From NCBI RefSeq assembly GCF_018324205.1, contig NZ_AP023356.1, positions 3,923,501-3,987,500 on the forward strand: a stretch of DNA of 64,000 nt, given 5' to 3'. The notes below the pieces were generated by a model that was not told where the DNA came from, ran no database searches, and saw only the letters and a list, made by a program, of their open reading frames with translations. Positions 15,458-23,030 of this stretch are shown piece by piece (the first letter of the stretch is position 1; each line of letters starts with the position of its first letter). Origin of the DNA: Actinoplanes ianthinogenes. GTDB lineage: Bacteria > Actinomycetota > Actinomycetes > Mycobacteriales > Micromonosporaceae. The translations under genes and the position numbers were made by a program.

Positions 15458-18247
15458 TCAGTTCAGGGTGAAGCCCGCCAGGACCGCGTCGAGGTCCTTC
15501 CTGGCGGCGTTCCAATCCTCCGGCGAGGTGTACCAGCAGATTTGGTACGTCTTGTCGCCGACGGACATGCTCCGCTTCAGCACGTGCTGCCGATGCCCGT
15601 TGGAGCTGTTGTAGAAGTACTCCCAGTCGGCGGCAGGCCGGCCCTGGTAGGTCACCGCCGCCGGACCGCTGACCGTGTCGTAACCCTGCTCGGCCTGGGC
15701 CTCCTGCAACGCCTTCAGCGGATCCGCGCCGCCGTCGTCGAAGCGGAAGATGATCAGCAGCCGGTTACCCCAGTTGAACCGGGTCTCGGTGTCACCGCGG
15801 CGGTCGACCTCGGCTTTCGGCGGCAGGGCGACCGCATAGCCGGACTGCGAGCTGACCTTCCAGCCTGCCGGGACGCCCGCGGCCGGCGCGCTGGTCGACG
15901 GGGTCGCCGCGCCCTTGCTCGGCGTCTCGCCCTTGCCGGCCGGGCTGGACGGCTTGCCGGTGGCGGCCACCGCGCCCGGGGTGACGCCGGTCGCCTTGTC
16001 GTCGTCGGTGCTCAACGCCTGCACCAGGATGATGCCGACGAGCAGCACGAACGTGAGCACGATGGAGGCGCCGATCACCGCCTGCCGGCGGGTCAGCGTG
16101 GTGCCGAACACTGTGATGCCGTTGACCCGGCGGACGACCGGGCGCACCGGCATCGGGGTCCAGGCCGGACGCTGCGACGGGGTGAACCCGGCGGACGAGG
16201 GGACCACCCGGGTCGCGCCGTCGTCGCCGGTGGCGGGCCGGGGCAGCGAGGTGACCATGCGGGTCGCACCGTCGTCCTCGGCGGGCGGTGAAGTGACCAC
16301 CCGGGTCGCGCCGTCGTCATCGGCGGCCGACGGCTGCGGGGCGATCGCGGCGAAGTCGACGACCGAGGTCTTGTCCTGGTCCTGGACCGTCGAGGCGGGG
16401 CGCCGGCCGGGGATGAGGGCGGTCGCCGGGCGCTCAACGGCGGCCGAGGGCTCGACGGCGGCCGGGGGCTCGGCCGGCTCGGCCTCCTCCTCGGAGTTCT
16501 CGTCCTGCTCGGCGTTCTCGGTCTGCTCGACGGCCTCGGGCTCGGCAGCGGCCTTGACCGGCGCGGCCTGCTCCTTGGCTCGCTCGGTCTCCTCGGCAGT
16601 GTCGGCCTTGTCGTCTTTATCGGTCTTGTCGGCTTTGTCGTTCTGCCCCGCCGTCGGCGCATCGTCCTCGCCGGACTGCGGCTCAGCGGCCTTGTCGGCC
16701 ACGGGCTCCTCGGCCTCGGCGGTGTCGGTGGTTTCCGCGACCTCGGTTGCGGTCTCGGCCACGGCCTCCGGCGCCTCGGACGACGCCGCCGTGGCCTCGG
16801 GCTCCGGCGTCACCGGAGTCGCCTCGACGACCTCCTCCGGCTCCGGCGCAGGCACCACCGGGTACGCGCCGGTGGCGGCGGCCAGCGAGGCCTCGTGCTC
16901 CGGCGCGGCCTTCTTGCGCCGGTTGGCCGCCACGTCGGCGGCGGTGAACCCGACCCGGGCGGTGTTCACCACTGGCGTGGACGGCGGGGTGGCCCGGCCG
17001 GGCGGCGTCGCGCCGGAACCGGGACGGGTGCCCCGCGGGGCGGCCGGCGGTGCTGGTCGCGTACCGAAAGCCTGGGGGTTGACCGGCTCGTCGCGGACCG
17101 GGGGGCCGTCGACCTTCGTCTGGTCCAGCGGTCTGCGGCCTTTGGGCTGGTCCTGCGGGCGCTGGTCGGGTCCGGCCGGGTTGCCCACGGTGGCTTTGCC
17201 GGGGGTGAAGATCGGACGGCCGCCGGGCTGCTCCGGAGAGTTGCCGGCCGGCGCGTCGGCCGGACGGGGGCGCGGCGTGGGCACGACCGGGGCGGAGCCG
17301 GTGGCGGTCACGAAACCGCTGCCCGGCAGCACCGGCGGACCACCCGGACCGCTCGGCAGCGACGGCCGCTCGCGGCCGACACCCGGGCGGCGCATGGTCG
17401 GGCTCATCGGGAAGCTCAGCTTCGCGCGCCGCCCGGCGGCGCGCGCGAGCAGCCGCTCCGCCTCGTCGGCATCGATCCGGTGGGCCGGATCCTTGCGCAA
17501 CAACCCGTTGAGTACGGGTTTGAGCGGTCCCGCGTTGCGCGCCTGCGGCACGTTCTCGGTGGCCAGGGCGGCGAGTGTGGCGATCGCCGAGGGACGGGCG
17601 AACGGGGACTGGCCCTCGACCGCGGCGTAGAGGGTGGCGCCGAGCGACCAGAGGTCGGCGGCCGGGCCGGCGGTGCCGTCGCGGGCGCGTTCCGGAGCGA
17701 TGTACGCCGGGGAGCCGAGCACCAGGCCGGTGCGAGTCACATTCGGGTCGCCGGGGACGGTGGCCAGACCAAAATCGGTCAGCACGACGCGGCCGTCGCC
17801 GCCCATCAGCACGTTGCCCGGCTTGACGTCACGGTGCACGACGCCGGCGCGGTGCGCCGCCTTCAGCGCATTCAGCACGCCGAGGCCGATCTCGGCGGTG
17901 CGGACCGCGTTGAACGGGCCGTCCTTGGCGAGCGTGTCCTGCAGCGAGCGGGACGGCACGTACTCCATGACGATCCACGGGTCGGCGTCCGTGCGCAGCA
18001 CGTCGAAGACGCGGACCACGTTGATGTTGTTGAGCCGGGCGATGGCCCGGGCCTCGCGCAGGGAGCGCTCGCGCATCTCCTGCCGCTCGGCGGGGGTCAG
18101 CCCGGGCGGCGGGACGAGTTCCTTGATCGCCACCTCGCGGTGCAGGACGACATCGGTCGCCCGCCAGACGCGACCCATCCCGCCCTGACCGAGCGGCGCA
18201 ACCAGCCGGTACCGATCAGCGACAATGAGCGGGGGAGAAGAAGACAT
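15458..18247 (-). CDS. Membrane Ser/Thr protein kinase with extracytoplasmic domain
   Basis: 929 residues. The N-terminal kinase domain (13-270) is complete: glycine loop GQGGMGRV, Lys42 in VAIKEL, catalytic HRDVKPGN (Asp140) and DFG (Asp158). A very long Pro/Ala/Glu-rich linker follows (270-720). It contains three DDGATR(V/M)V copies at about 643-683. Then come one membrane helix (about 723-745) and an extracellular domain of about 130 residues (GWKVSSQSGYAVALPP onward). The extracellular domain resembles that of the second kinase at 38-40 kb in layout. It likely senses the envelope and phosphorylates cytoplasmic partners. TATTTT 7 nt before the ATG suggests a leaderless start. Confidence 0.9.
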   Translation of the reverse strand: MSSSPPLIVADRYRLVAPLGQGGMGRVWRATDVVLHREVAIKELVPPPGLTPAERQEMRERSLREARAIARLNNINVVRVFDVLRTDADPWIVMEYVPSRSLQDTLAKDGPFNAVRTAEIGLGVLNALKAAHRAGVVHRDVKPGNVLMGGDGRVVLTDFGLATVPGDPNVTRTGLVLGSPAYIAPERARDGTAGPAADLWSLGATLYAAVEGQSPFARPSAIATLAALATENVPQARNAGPLKPVLNGLLRKDPAHRIDADEAERLLARAAGRRAKLSFPMSPTMRRPGVGRERPSLPSGPGGPPVLPGSGFVTATGSAPVVPTPRPRPADAPAGNSPEQPGGRPIFTPGKATVGNPAGPDQRPQDQPKGRRPLDQTKVDGPPVRDEPVNPQAFGTRPAPPAAPRGTRPGSGATPPGRATPPSTPVVNTARVGFTAADVAANRRKKAAPEHEASLAAATGAYPVVPAPEPEEVVEATPVTPEPEATAASSEAPEAVAETATEVAETTDTAEAEEPVADKAAEPQSGEDDAPTAGQNDKADKTDKDDKADTAEETERAKEQAAPVKAAAEPEAVEQTENAEQDENSEEEAEPAEPPAAVEPSAAVERPATALIPGRRPASTVQDQDKTSVVDFAAIAPQPSAADDDGATRVVTSPPAEDDGATRMVTSLPRPATGDDGATRVVPSSAGFTPSQRPAWTPMPVRPVVRRVNGITVFGTTLTRRQAVIGASIVLTFVLLVGIILVQALSTDDDKATGVTPGAVAATGKPSSPAGKGETPSKGAATPSTSAPAAGVPAGWKVSSQSGYAVALPPKAEVDRRGDTETRFNWGNRLLIIFRFDDGGADPLKALQEAQAEQGYDTVSGPAAVTYQGRPAADWEYFYNSSNGHRQHVLKRSMSVGDKTYQICWYTSPEDWNAARKDLDAVLAGFTLN

Positions 18248-18254
18248 CACGCAG

Positions 18255-18260
18255 AAAATA
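18255..18260 (-). promoter_or_regulatory. TATTTT -10 box for the 15-18 kb kinase
   Basis: Seven nt precede the ATG at 18247, and the GTG codon immediately before that ATG lies inside the spacer. It is divergent from the accE promoter 77 bp away. Confidence 0.5.
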
Positions 18261-18336
18261 CCTGGTTCTGTCGAGCGGCCGCGAATTGATCAGCCGAGTG
18301 TGGGACACGTGTCACCGGAAGCCGGGGCACCCGTCG

Positions 18337-18342
18337 TACGCT
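18337..18342 (+). promoter_or_regulatory. TACGCT -10 box for accE
   Basis: The 6-nt spacer to the ATG at 18349, with no ribosome-binding site, supports this start for a very small gene. Confidence 0.55.
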
Positions 18343-18348
18343 CGGCCA

Positions 18349-18546
18349 ATGAACGATGAACCGCTGGTCGGAGTCGTACGTGGAAGCCTAGACGATCATG
18401 AGGTGGCCGCACTGGTCGCCATCCTCGCAGTCCGATCAACCCCGGTCAATTACGACACCCCGCCTCGGACCGGTTCCGACTGGATCCGATCAGGGCGCCC
18501 AGCAGCGGGTCCGCGATCCTGGAAGTCGTCGGCCCTCCCCCGCTGA
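18349..18546 (+). CDS. accE: Acyl-CoA carboxylase epsilon subunit
   Basis: 65 residues. The start EPLVGVVRGSLDDHEVAAL and the end SWKSSALPR match actinobacterial AccE/PccE: a beta-strand, a D/E-rich helix, a variable middle with a Trp, and the invariant SALPR tail. The epsilon subunit binds the beta hexamer and stimulates the carboxylase complex. In most actinomycetes it directly follows the beta-subunit gene, whereas here it is 5 kb away from accD (end 13353). The decayed IS, the M50 gene, the small membrane protein and the kinase lie between them. Confidence 0.85.
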   Translation: MNDEPLVGVVRGSLDDHEVAALVAILAVRSTPVNYDTPPRTGSDWIRSGRPAAGPRSWKSSALPR

Positions 18547-18551
18547 CCAGG

Positions 18552-18573
18552 TTGTCCACAGGGGATTTCCACA
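18552..18573 (+). other. DnaA-box-like pair upstream of the secretion-like cassette
   Basis: A perfect TTGTCCACA at 18552-18560 is followed 13 bp on by ATTTCCACA (18565-18573), in the short gap between accE and the next gene. Its function is unknown; the word matches the actinobacterial DnaA-box consensus. Confidence 0.4.
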
Positions 18574-18601
18574 GGGGTCGATGTCGCATGCTGTGAGCGG
18601 T

Positions 18602-18607
18602 TAGCCT
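18602..18607 (+). promoter_or_regulatory. TAGCCT -10 box for the type VII-like cassette
   Basis: A 6-nt spacer separates it from the GTG at 18614. It would drive the three-gene run 18614-21805. Confidence 0.55.
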
Positions 18608-18613
18608 CGCTGC

Positions 18614-19417
18614 GTGGCCCCGAATGACGACCTCATCCCGCTGAGCTCCGCCATCGCGGCTGACATCACCGCGATGGAGGATTTCGCCAAACGCCTCCTG
18701 GCCGAGGTCGACAAGGACTACGCGCCACACGCGGACAGTCTGGCCAATCGGATGATGTCCGGCCTGCCGGCGGTGGCGGGGTTCGCGGAGCTGTCCGCTT
18801 TCGCCGTGGTGCTGGGGTCGGCTCAGGAGACCTGCCAGCAGAACATCTACAACTTCGCGAACGGAACTCATGGGTTCGCGAAGGCCGCGGAGCAGGTCGG
18901 GGGGATGTATCGCGGGGCGGATGCGTTTGCCCGGGCCCGGCTGGCGGATGTGGAGTCGGCTTTGGTTACGGCGGGGGTGTTGCCGCCGTCGGGTGTCGGG
19001 TCCAGCCCTTCGGGGGCCTCCTCGGCTTCCGCCGCATCCCCGGATTCGCCTTCGGGCTCGGCTTCCCCTTCGGCCTCTTCGCTGCCTTCCGTGTCGGGCT
19101 CCCCTTCGCCTTCCGCCTTGCCTTCCTCGCCGCCTTCCTCGTCGGCTTCCGGGGTGCCGTCTTCTTTGCCTTCGGCCTCGCCTTCCTCGCCGGCTTCCGG
19201 GCTGTCGTCTTTCCTGCCTTCCGCCTTGCCTTCGGCGCCCGGGCTGCCACCCGCGGTCGAGGTTCCTTCCGGGTCCGATTTTCTGCCGGCGCCGGCGGCG
19301 TCTTCCGCTGCCGACTCACCTGCATCGGGGTCGGCTTCCTCGTCCTCGACGGGCCCATGGGACTGGGACACCCCGCCGGCGACCTCAGCCTCACCTGCCC
19401 GAAAGGGGGACGCCTGA
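18614..19417 (+). CDS. Putative type VII secretion-like substrate with Ser/Pro/Ala-rich tail
   Basis: 267 residues. Residues 1-125 are helical and Ala-rich, sized like an ESX/WXG100 protein, and contain YRGAD (99-103), which fits the YxxxD/E secretion signal known for type VII substrates. No WXG turn is evident. Residues 126-267 are a low-complexity tail of PSS/SPS/ASS repeats ending in GPWDWDTPP, probably extended and possibly surface exposed. It overlaps the next gene by one base (TGATG), so translation is probably coupled. Assignment to type VII secretion is inferred from the motif plus the two downstream genes; no EccC or EccD component is in the window. Confidence 0.6.
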   Translation: MAPNDDLIPLSSAIAADITAMEDFAKRLLAEVDKDYAPHADSLANRMMSGLPAVAGFAELSAFAVVLGSAQETCQQNIYNFANGTHGFAKAAEQVGGMYRGADAFARARLADVESALVTAGVLPPSGVGSSPSGASSASAASPDSPSGSASPSASSLPSVSGSPSPSALPSSPPSSSASGVPSSLPSASPSSPASGLSSFLPSALPSAPGLPPAVEVPSGSDFLPAPAASSAADSPASGSASSSSTGPWDWDTPPATSASPARKGDA

Positions 19418-20736
19418 TGCTCGCGAACACCGACAACGGCGGCGGCACCGACTGGACGACCCAGTCGGTCCCACAGATGTGGTCGATGCTGGAGAGCCAG
19501 GACGGGACCGCCCACAAGGATCTGCTCGTCACCTGGAAGAAGTCAGCCGACCTGCTGGTGGACCATTTGTCCCGGGTCAAGAATTACCGCGACAGTCTCG
19601 CCGAGGTGTGGCCACCCGAGAAGAGCGCCGCCGCCGCCAAGTATCTGGATCGCCTGGACGACCTGATCAGACACTTGAGCGAGACGTATCACGCGACGGT
19701 CCAGAACCACCACGCGCTGGGCGGCGCGACGTCAGCTCTGGTGAGCGCCCGCGTGAAACTGGCGGGGATCTATGAGGAATACATGTCCAATCAGAAGGTC
19801 CTGGACGCGTACGCCCTGAAGCAGCAGAGCTCAGCCCAGACCTTGAGCAAATGGCGAGCCGTCAGCCTCAGCCCGTCGGCCGCGGTCGAGTCACGGCAGC
19901 TTGATTTGCAGGTGCAGGCACAGGTCGTGATGTCCACCCTGAGCACGGACTTGGCCCAGGCCCAACTGAACATCACCACTCCCCAGCCCTACATCCCAGG
20001 ACTCTCAACACGGGAAGAAGGCAAGGGCCAAGGAGGAAGATCCAGCGGAATCAATAATGCACCTGGCGGACCGCCCTCAAAATTGCAGCAAGGCGGAGCT
20101 GCACCCACGCCTTCAAGTAACATAAATTTGTCGAATGCAGGCGGCGGCACCAATTCGGCCGATCAGCACCCAAACGGTAGCGGCTTAAGTTCTCGAAATG
20201 ATAAACCTGACGGACACCCCACAGGCCCTATCCTTGCTGGCTCTACATCCAACACCAGCACACCCGTTGCAACCCCACCAACTTTGCCCCCTCAAAGCGG
20301 ATCATTCCCTTCACCGGCAAACGGACTCGCTATTCCTCCTGCCGTAGGATTGCCGCCCCTATCGCAACAAGGAACACCACCTCACGAACCCTCTCCTAGT
20401 CACTCATGGCAAGGGCCCTCTAGCGGTACCAGCGCAGGAAAAAGCAGCAGGCAAATAGCTCCCGGGGGAATAATTGGAGGAACCTCGAACGCCATCCCTG
20501 CTCGAACCAACAGCGGGCTCACTCAGCGCGTGAATCCGACTGGAGGCCTCATTGGCCAGTCTCCCCCAGCGATCATTCAGCCGAGACGGCAGTCCCCCAA
20601 TGATCGCAACGGAGCACCCGAGATTCGAGACAGCTGGGACCCGGAAAACCCGTGGCTGGTCGACAAGGGAACGGACCCGATCATCCTTCCTCCTGAGAGG
20701 AAAGCGATCGACCCGGGGCCCGCCATAGGACTATGA
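19417..20736 (+). CDS. Putative type VII secretion-like substrate with helical head and disordered tail
   Basis: 439 residues. The helical N-terminal region (about 20-190) includes VWPPEKSAAAAKYLDRL at 64-80, where a Trp-Pro-Pro turn stands in the position of the WXG turn of ESX/PPE-like proteins. The rest (about 200-439) is Pro/Ser/Gly/Asn-rich, with several LIGQ/GGIIGG-type segments. GGGGGA precedes the ATG. From about 19980 the base composition drops sharply, and the codons include ATA, AGA and a TTA Leu codon at 20185-20187, all unusual for this genome. It is followed after 1 bp by the mycosin-like gene. I do not recognise a named family. Confidence 0.55.
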   Translation: MLANTDNGGGTDWTTQSVPQMWSMLESQDGTAHKDLLVTWKKSADLLVDHLSRVKNYRDSLAEVWPPEKSAAAAKYLDRLDDLIRHLSETYHATVQNHHALGGATSALVSARVKLAGIYEEYMSNQKVLDAYALKQQSSAQTLSKWRAVSLSPSAAVESRQLDLQVQAQVVMSTLSTDLAQAQLNITTPQPYIPGLSTREEGKGQGGRSSGINNAPGGPPSKLQQGGAAPTPSSNINLSNAGGGTNSADQHPNGSGLSSRNDKPDGHPTGPILAGSTSNTSTPVATPPTLPPQSGSFPSPANGLAIPPAVGLPPLSQQGTPPHEPSPSHSWQGPSSGTSAGKSSRQIAPGGIIGGTSNAIPARTNSGLTQRVNPTGGLIGQSPPAIIQPRRQSPNDRNGAPEIRDSWDPENPWLVDKGTDPIILPPERKAIDPGPAIGL

Positions 20737-20737
20737 G

Positions 20738-21805
20738 ATGAAACTTCTTGTCACAATAGCGATCACAGCACTGCTTGCACCATCGCACACGACAGGAATA
20801 GCCGAACCTCAGACCCTAGAATTCAACAAAGACGCGTGGTTTGCCGATTATCTAAGGCTCGATCAGGTACACGAACTTAGCCTTGGATCAGGAGTATCGA
20901 TAGGGATTCCTGATAGCGGAGTTCATCCGCATCCGGATCTCGCAGGAAACGTGATAGATGGGCGCGATATGGTCCAAGGAGGTGACGGTCGCGGGCAACT
21001 TGACCAGACAGGCCATGGTACACACATGGCGGGACTAATAGTCGGCCACGGAAAACCGGGCGGCATCACTGGAATCGCCCCCGCCGCTCAGATAATCCCC
21101 GTCAAGATTATCGGGACAACAGAAGAGACGCCTCCCCTTGCTGTAGCGATAGACTGGCTGACGCACAAGGGAGCCCAGGTAATCAATGTCTCCCTGTCGG
21201 TATCACCGTCGGCTGACCTTAACAAATCAATCAAGACTGCTATTGCTGCCGACATAGTCATCACAGCAAGCGCTGGAAGCACTTCGAAGGATTCGCGAAT
21301 TGCCTTCCCCGCGTCCATACCTGAGGTTTTAGCCGTCGGGGCTGTCGATCAAACCGGGCGCCCGGCCACCTTTTCACCTCAAGGCCCATCGATTGATCTG
21401 TGCGCGCCCGGGGTTGACCTCAGAACTACAGGTACCACCGACGACTATGTCAACGTGGACGGCACCTCACCCGCTACTGCGATTGTTTCGGGGGCGGCGG
21501 CGTTGGTTCGGGCTCGGTTTCCGGGGATTTCGGGGCGGGAGGTTGTTCATCGGCTTACTGCTACGGCTACCGATATTGGGGCTCCGGGGTGGGACGAGCA
21601 GTGCGGGTACGGGGTGCTGAACATCGTTAAGGCGCTGACCGCGGATGTTCCGCCGCTGGAGGGCGGGCCTGGAGTAGGCACCAGCGCAGGCGGAACTTCC
21701 GGTGGAGTGGGCGTGACCAGCGGCAGCCAACCGGGCAGTTCAGGTGGGCAGGATAGGGGTGACGGTCGGAACATTGGCCTGCTCGGGGGATTGCGGCCAT
21801 CCTGA
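20738..21805 (+). CDS. Mycosin-like subtilase (S8 serine protease), membrane anchor apparently lost by frameshift
   Basis: 355 residues. A signal peptide (1-22) precedes a subtilase domain with Asp59 in IPDSGV, His93 in GHGTHMAG and Ser244 in GTSPATAIVSG. The oxyanion position, normally Asn in AAGN, reads AGS (Ser181), which could weaken catalysis. Mycosins are usually anchored by a C-terminal helix with a basic tail. Here the stop comes at 21803-21805. In the next frame, GIAAILTGGVVAGFFAARRR and a basic end run on to 21864, which is that missing anchor. One additional G in the G5 run at 21785-21789 would restore it. A TTA codon occurs at 21329-21331. It likely processes the two products encoded upstream. 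Confidence 0.8.
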   Translation: MKLLVTIAITALLAPSHTTGIAEPQTLEFNKDAWFADYLRLDQVHELSLGSGVSIGIPDSGVHPHPDLAGNVIDGRDMVQGGDGRGQLDQTGHGTHMAGLIVGHGKPGGITGIAPAAQIIPVKIIGTTEETPPLAVAIDWLTHKGAQVINVSLSVSPSADLNKSIKTAIAADIVITASAGSTSKDSRIAFPASIPEVLAVGAVDQTGRPATFSPQGPSIDLCAPGVDLRTTGTTDDYVNVDGTSPATAIVSGAAALVRARFPGISGREVVHRLTATATDIGAPGWDEQCGYGVLNIVKALTADVPPLEGGPGVGTSAGGTSGGVGVTSGSQPGSSGGQDRGDGRNIGLLGGLRPS

Positions 21806-22187
21806 CGGGCGGAGTGGTCGCTGGGTTTTTCGCTGCTCGACGGCGGAGCCGGAAAAGGCCGTGACGCTTGGCTGAACGGCGGGGTTCCGGCCCGAGGGCT
21901 GGCATCGGGCCGAGGCTGAGTTCGGCCCTGGGGCATCGGGCCGAGGCTGGGTTCGGCCTGGGAGGTGTCGGGCCGAGGGTGGGTTTGGCCTGGGAGGTGT
22001 CGGGCGCTTAAGCAGTAGCCGCTGCGGAGGGGCGAGCGCCGCCGGACATGGCGTGCCGGCGAGTCAGCATCCACTCGGGCCAGGGCTAACAGCGTCTTGC
22101 ACGGCAAGGCGGCTTTGTCAGGTTTCCCGGCGGAACATGGGGCTTGCGGGCACTTTTGGGTGTGCCGGGCTTGTAGTCTCACTTTTT
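21806..22187. other. Gap between mycosin-like gene and maf (382 bp)
   Basis: The first 59 bp still encode the out-of-frame membrane anchor of the mycosin-like gene. Then come about three imperfect 31-34-bp tandem copies (21903-21999), each able to form a GGCCGA/TCGGCC hairpin. The rest contains a TAGTCT box at 22174-22179, 8 nt before the maf GTG. I see no convincing small gene. Confidence 0.5.
21903..21999. repeat. Three-copy 31-34-bp hairpin repeat
   Basis: Copies start at 21903, 21934 and 21968. Each contains GGGCCGAGG...TCGGCC (TTGGCC in the third copy), a self-complementary core, so the transcript leaving the protease gene would carry successive hairpins that may end transcription. Confidence 0.55.
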
Positions 22188-22802
22188 GTGCAGAGTGACA
22201 ACGTGTATCGGCTGATTCTTGCCTCCGCCAGTCCGGCTCGGCGGGCGCTGCTCACCGGGGCCGGGATCGACGCGGAGATCATCGTCAGTGGGGTGGACGA
22301 GAGCGTCGTGGAGGCTGAGGACGCGTACACGTTGAGTCTTGCGCTGGCTCGGATGAAGGCTCGGACGGTGGCGGCGGAGTTGCCGGCCGATCCTGGGGCG
22401 TTGGTGCTCGGGTGTGATTCGGTGCTGGCCTTCGAAGGGGAGATCTTCGGGAAGCCGGCGGACGCCCGGGAGGCGGCGCAGCGCTGGATGGCGATGCGGG
22501 GGAAGTCCGGGGTGCTGCACACCGGGCATCACCTGACCGGGCTGGTGAGCGGGCGGCAGGCGGAGGCCGTCGGGACGACCGTGGTGCACTTCGCTGATGT
22601 GACGGATGCCGAGATAGAGGCGTATGTCGCCTCCGGGGAGCCGTTGCAGGTGGCTGGGGCGTTCACGCTGGACGGGCGTGGAGGCGCCTTCGTCGAGCGG
22701 ATCGAAGGGGACCCCGGCAACGTGATCGGGCTGTCCCTCCCGCTGCTGCGCACGCTGCTCGCCGAGATGGACGTCCCGATCACCGCCCTCTGGCGCAACT
22801 GA
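22188..22802 (+). CDS. maf: Maf-like nucleotide pyrophosphatase
   Basis: 204 residues. The N-terminal signature LILASASPARRALL is the phosphate-binding loop of the Maf/HAM1 fold, and the later GEIFGKPADAREAA and GAFTLDGRGGAF segments match the family. Maf proteins hydrolyse non-canonical or modified nucleoside triphosphates to monophosphates. In actinobacteria maf is a regular neighbour of acyl-CoA carboxylase genes, so its place between accE and accA3 reflects the ancestral order. The GTG at 22188 is chosen because TAGTCT lies 8 nt before it; the GTG at 22203 (VYRLIL) is an alternative. Confidence 0.9.
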   Translation: MQSDNVYRLILASASPARRALLTGAGIDAEIIVSGVDESVVEAEDAYTLSLALARMKARTVAAELPADPGALVLGCDSVLAFEGEIFGKPADAREAAQRWMAMRGKSGVLHTGHHLTGLVSGRQAEAVGTTVVHFADVTDAEIEAYVASGEPLQVAGAFTLDGRGGAFVERIEGDPGNVIGLSLPLLRTLLAEMDVPITALWRN

Positions 22803-22839
22803 CGGACACCCTGTCGCCCCGGGAACAACGCAAGGCCGC

Positions 22840-22981
22840 GGGACAACAGGACAAACCGCGAGGCGACAGGACAGACCGCGAGGCGACAGGACAGACCGCG
22901 GGGACAACAGGACGAACCGCGAGACGACAAGACAGACCGCGGGGACAACAGGACAAACCGCGAGACGACAAGACCAACCGC
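22840..22981. repeat. Seven-copy 20/21-bp tandem array, maf/ArsR convergent junction
   Basis: Units start at 22840, 22860, 22880, 22900, 22921, 22941 and 22962. Two subtypes are present, one with GGGACAAC and one with GAGGCGAC/GAGACGAC; all end in ACCGC. The units are contiguous, with no unique spacers. The array fills most of the 228-bp junction between two genes that are transcribed towards each other. Confidence 0.7.
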
Positions 22982-23030
22982 CGATGACGGCAGAACGGGC
23001 CGCGAGGCGAAACCGACGGGACGAGCCGAT

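Noticed and set aside
18868..19515. Minus-strand acidic Glu/Gly/Ala-rich frame opposite the first secreted protein
   Set aside because: It is the complement of the Ser/Pro/Ala repeat tail and has no start signal.
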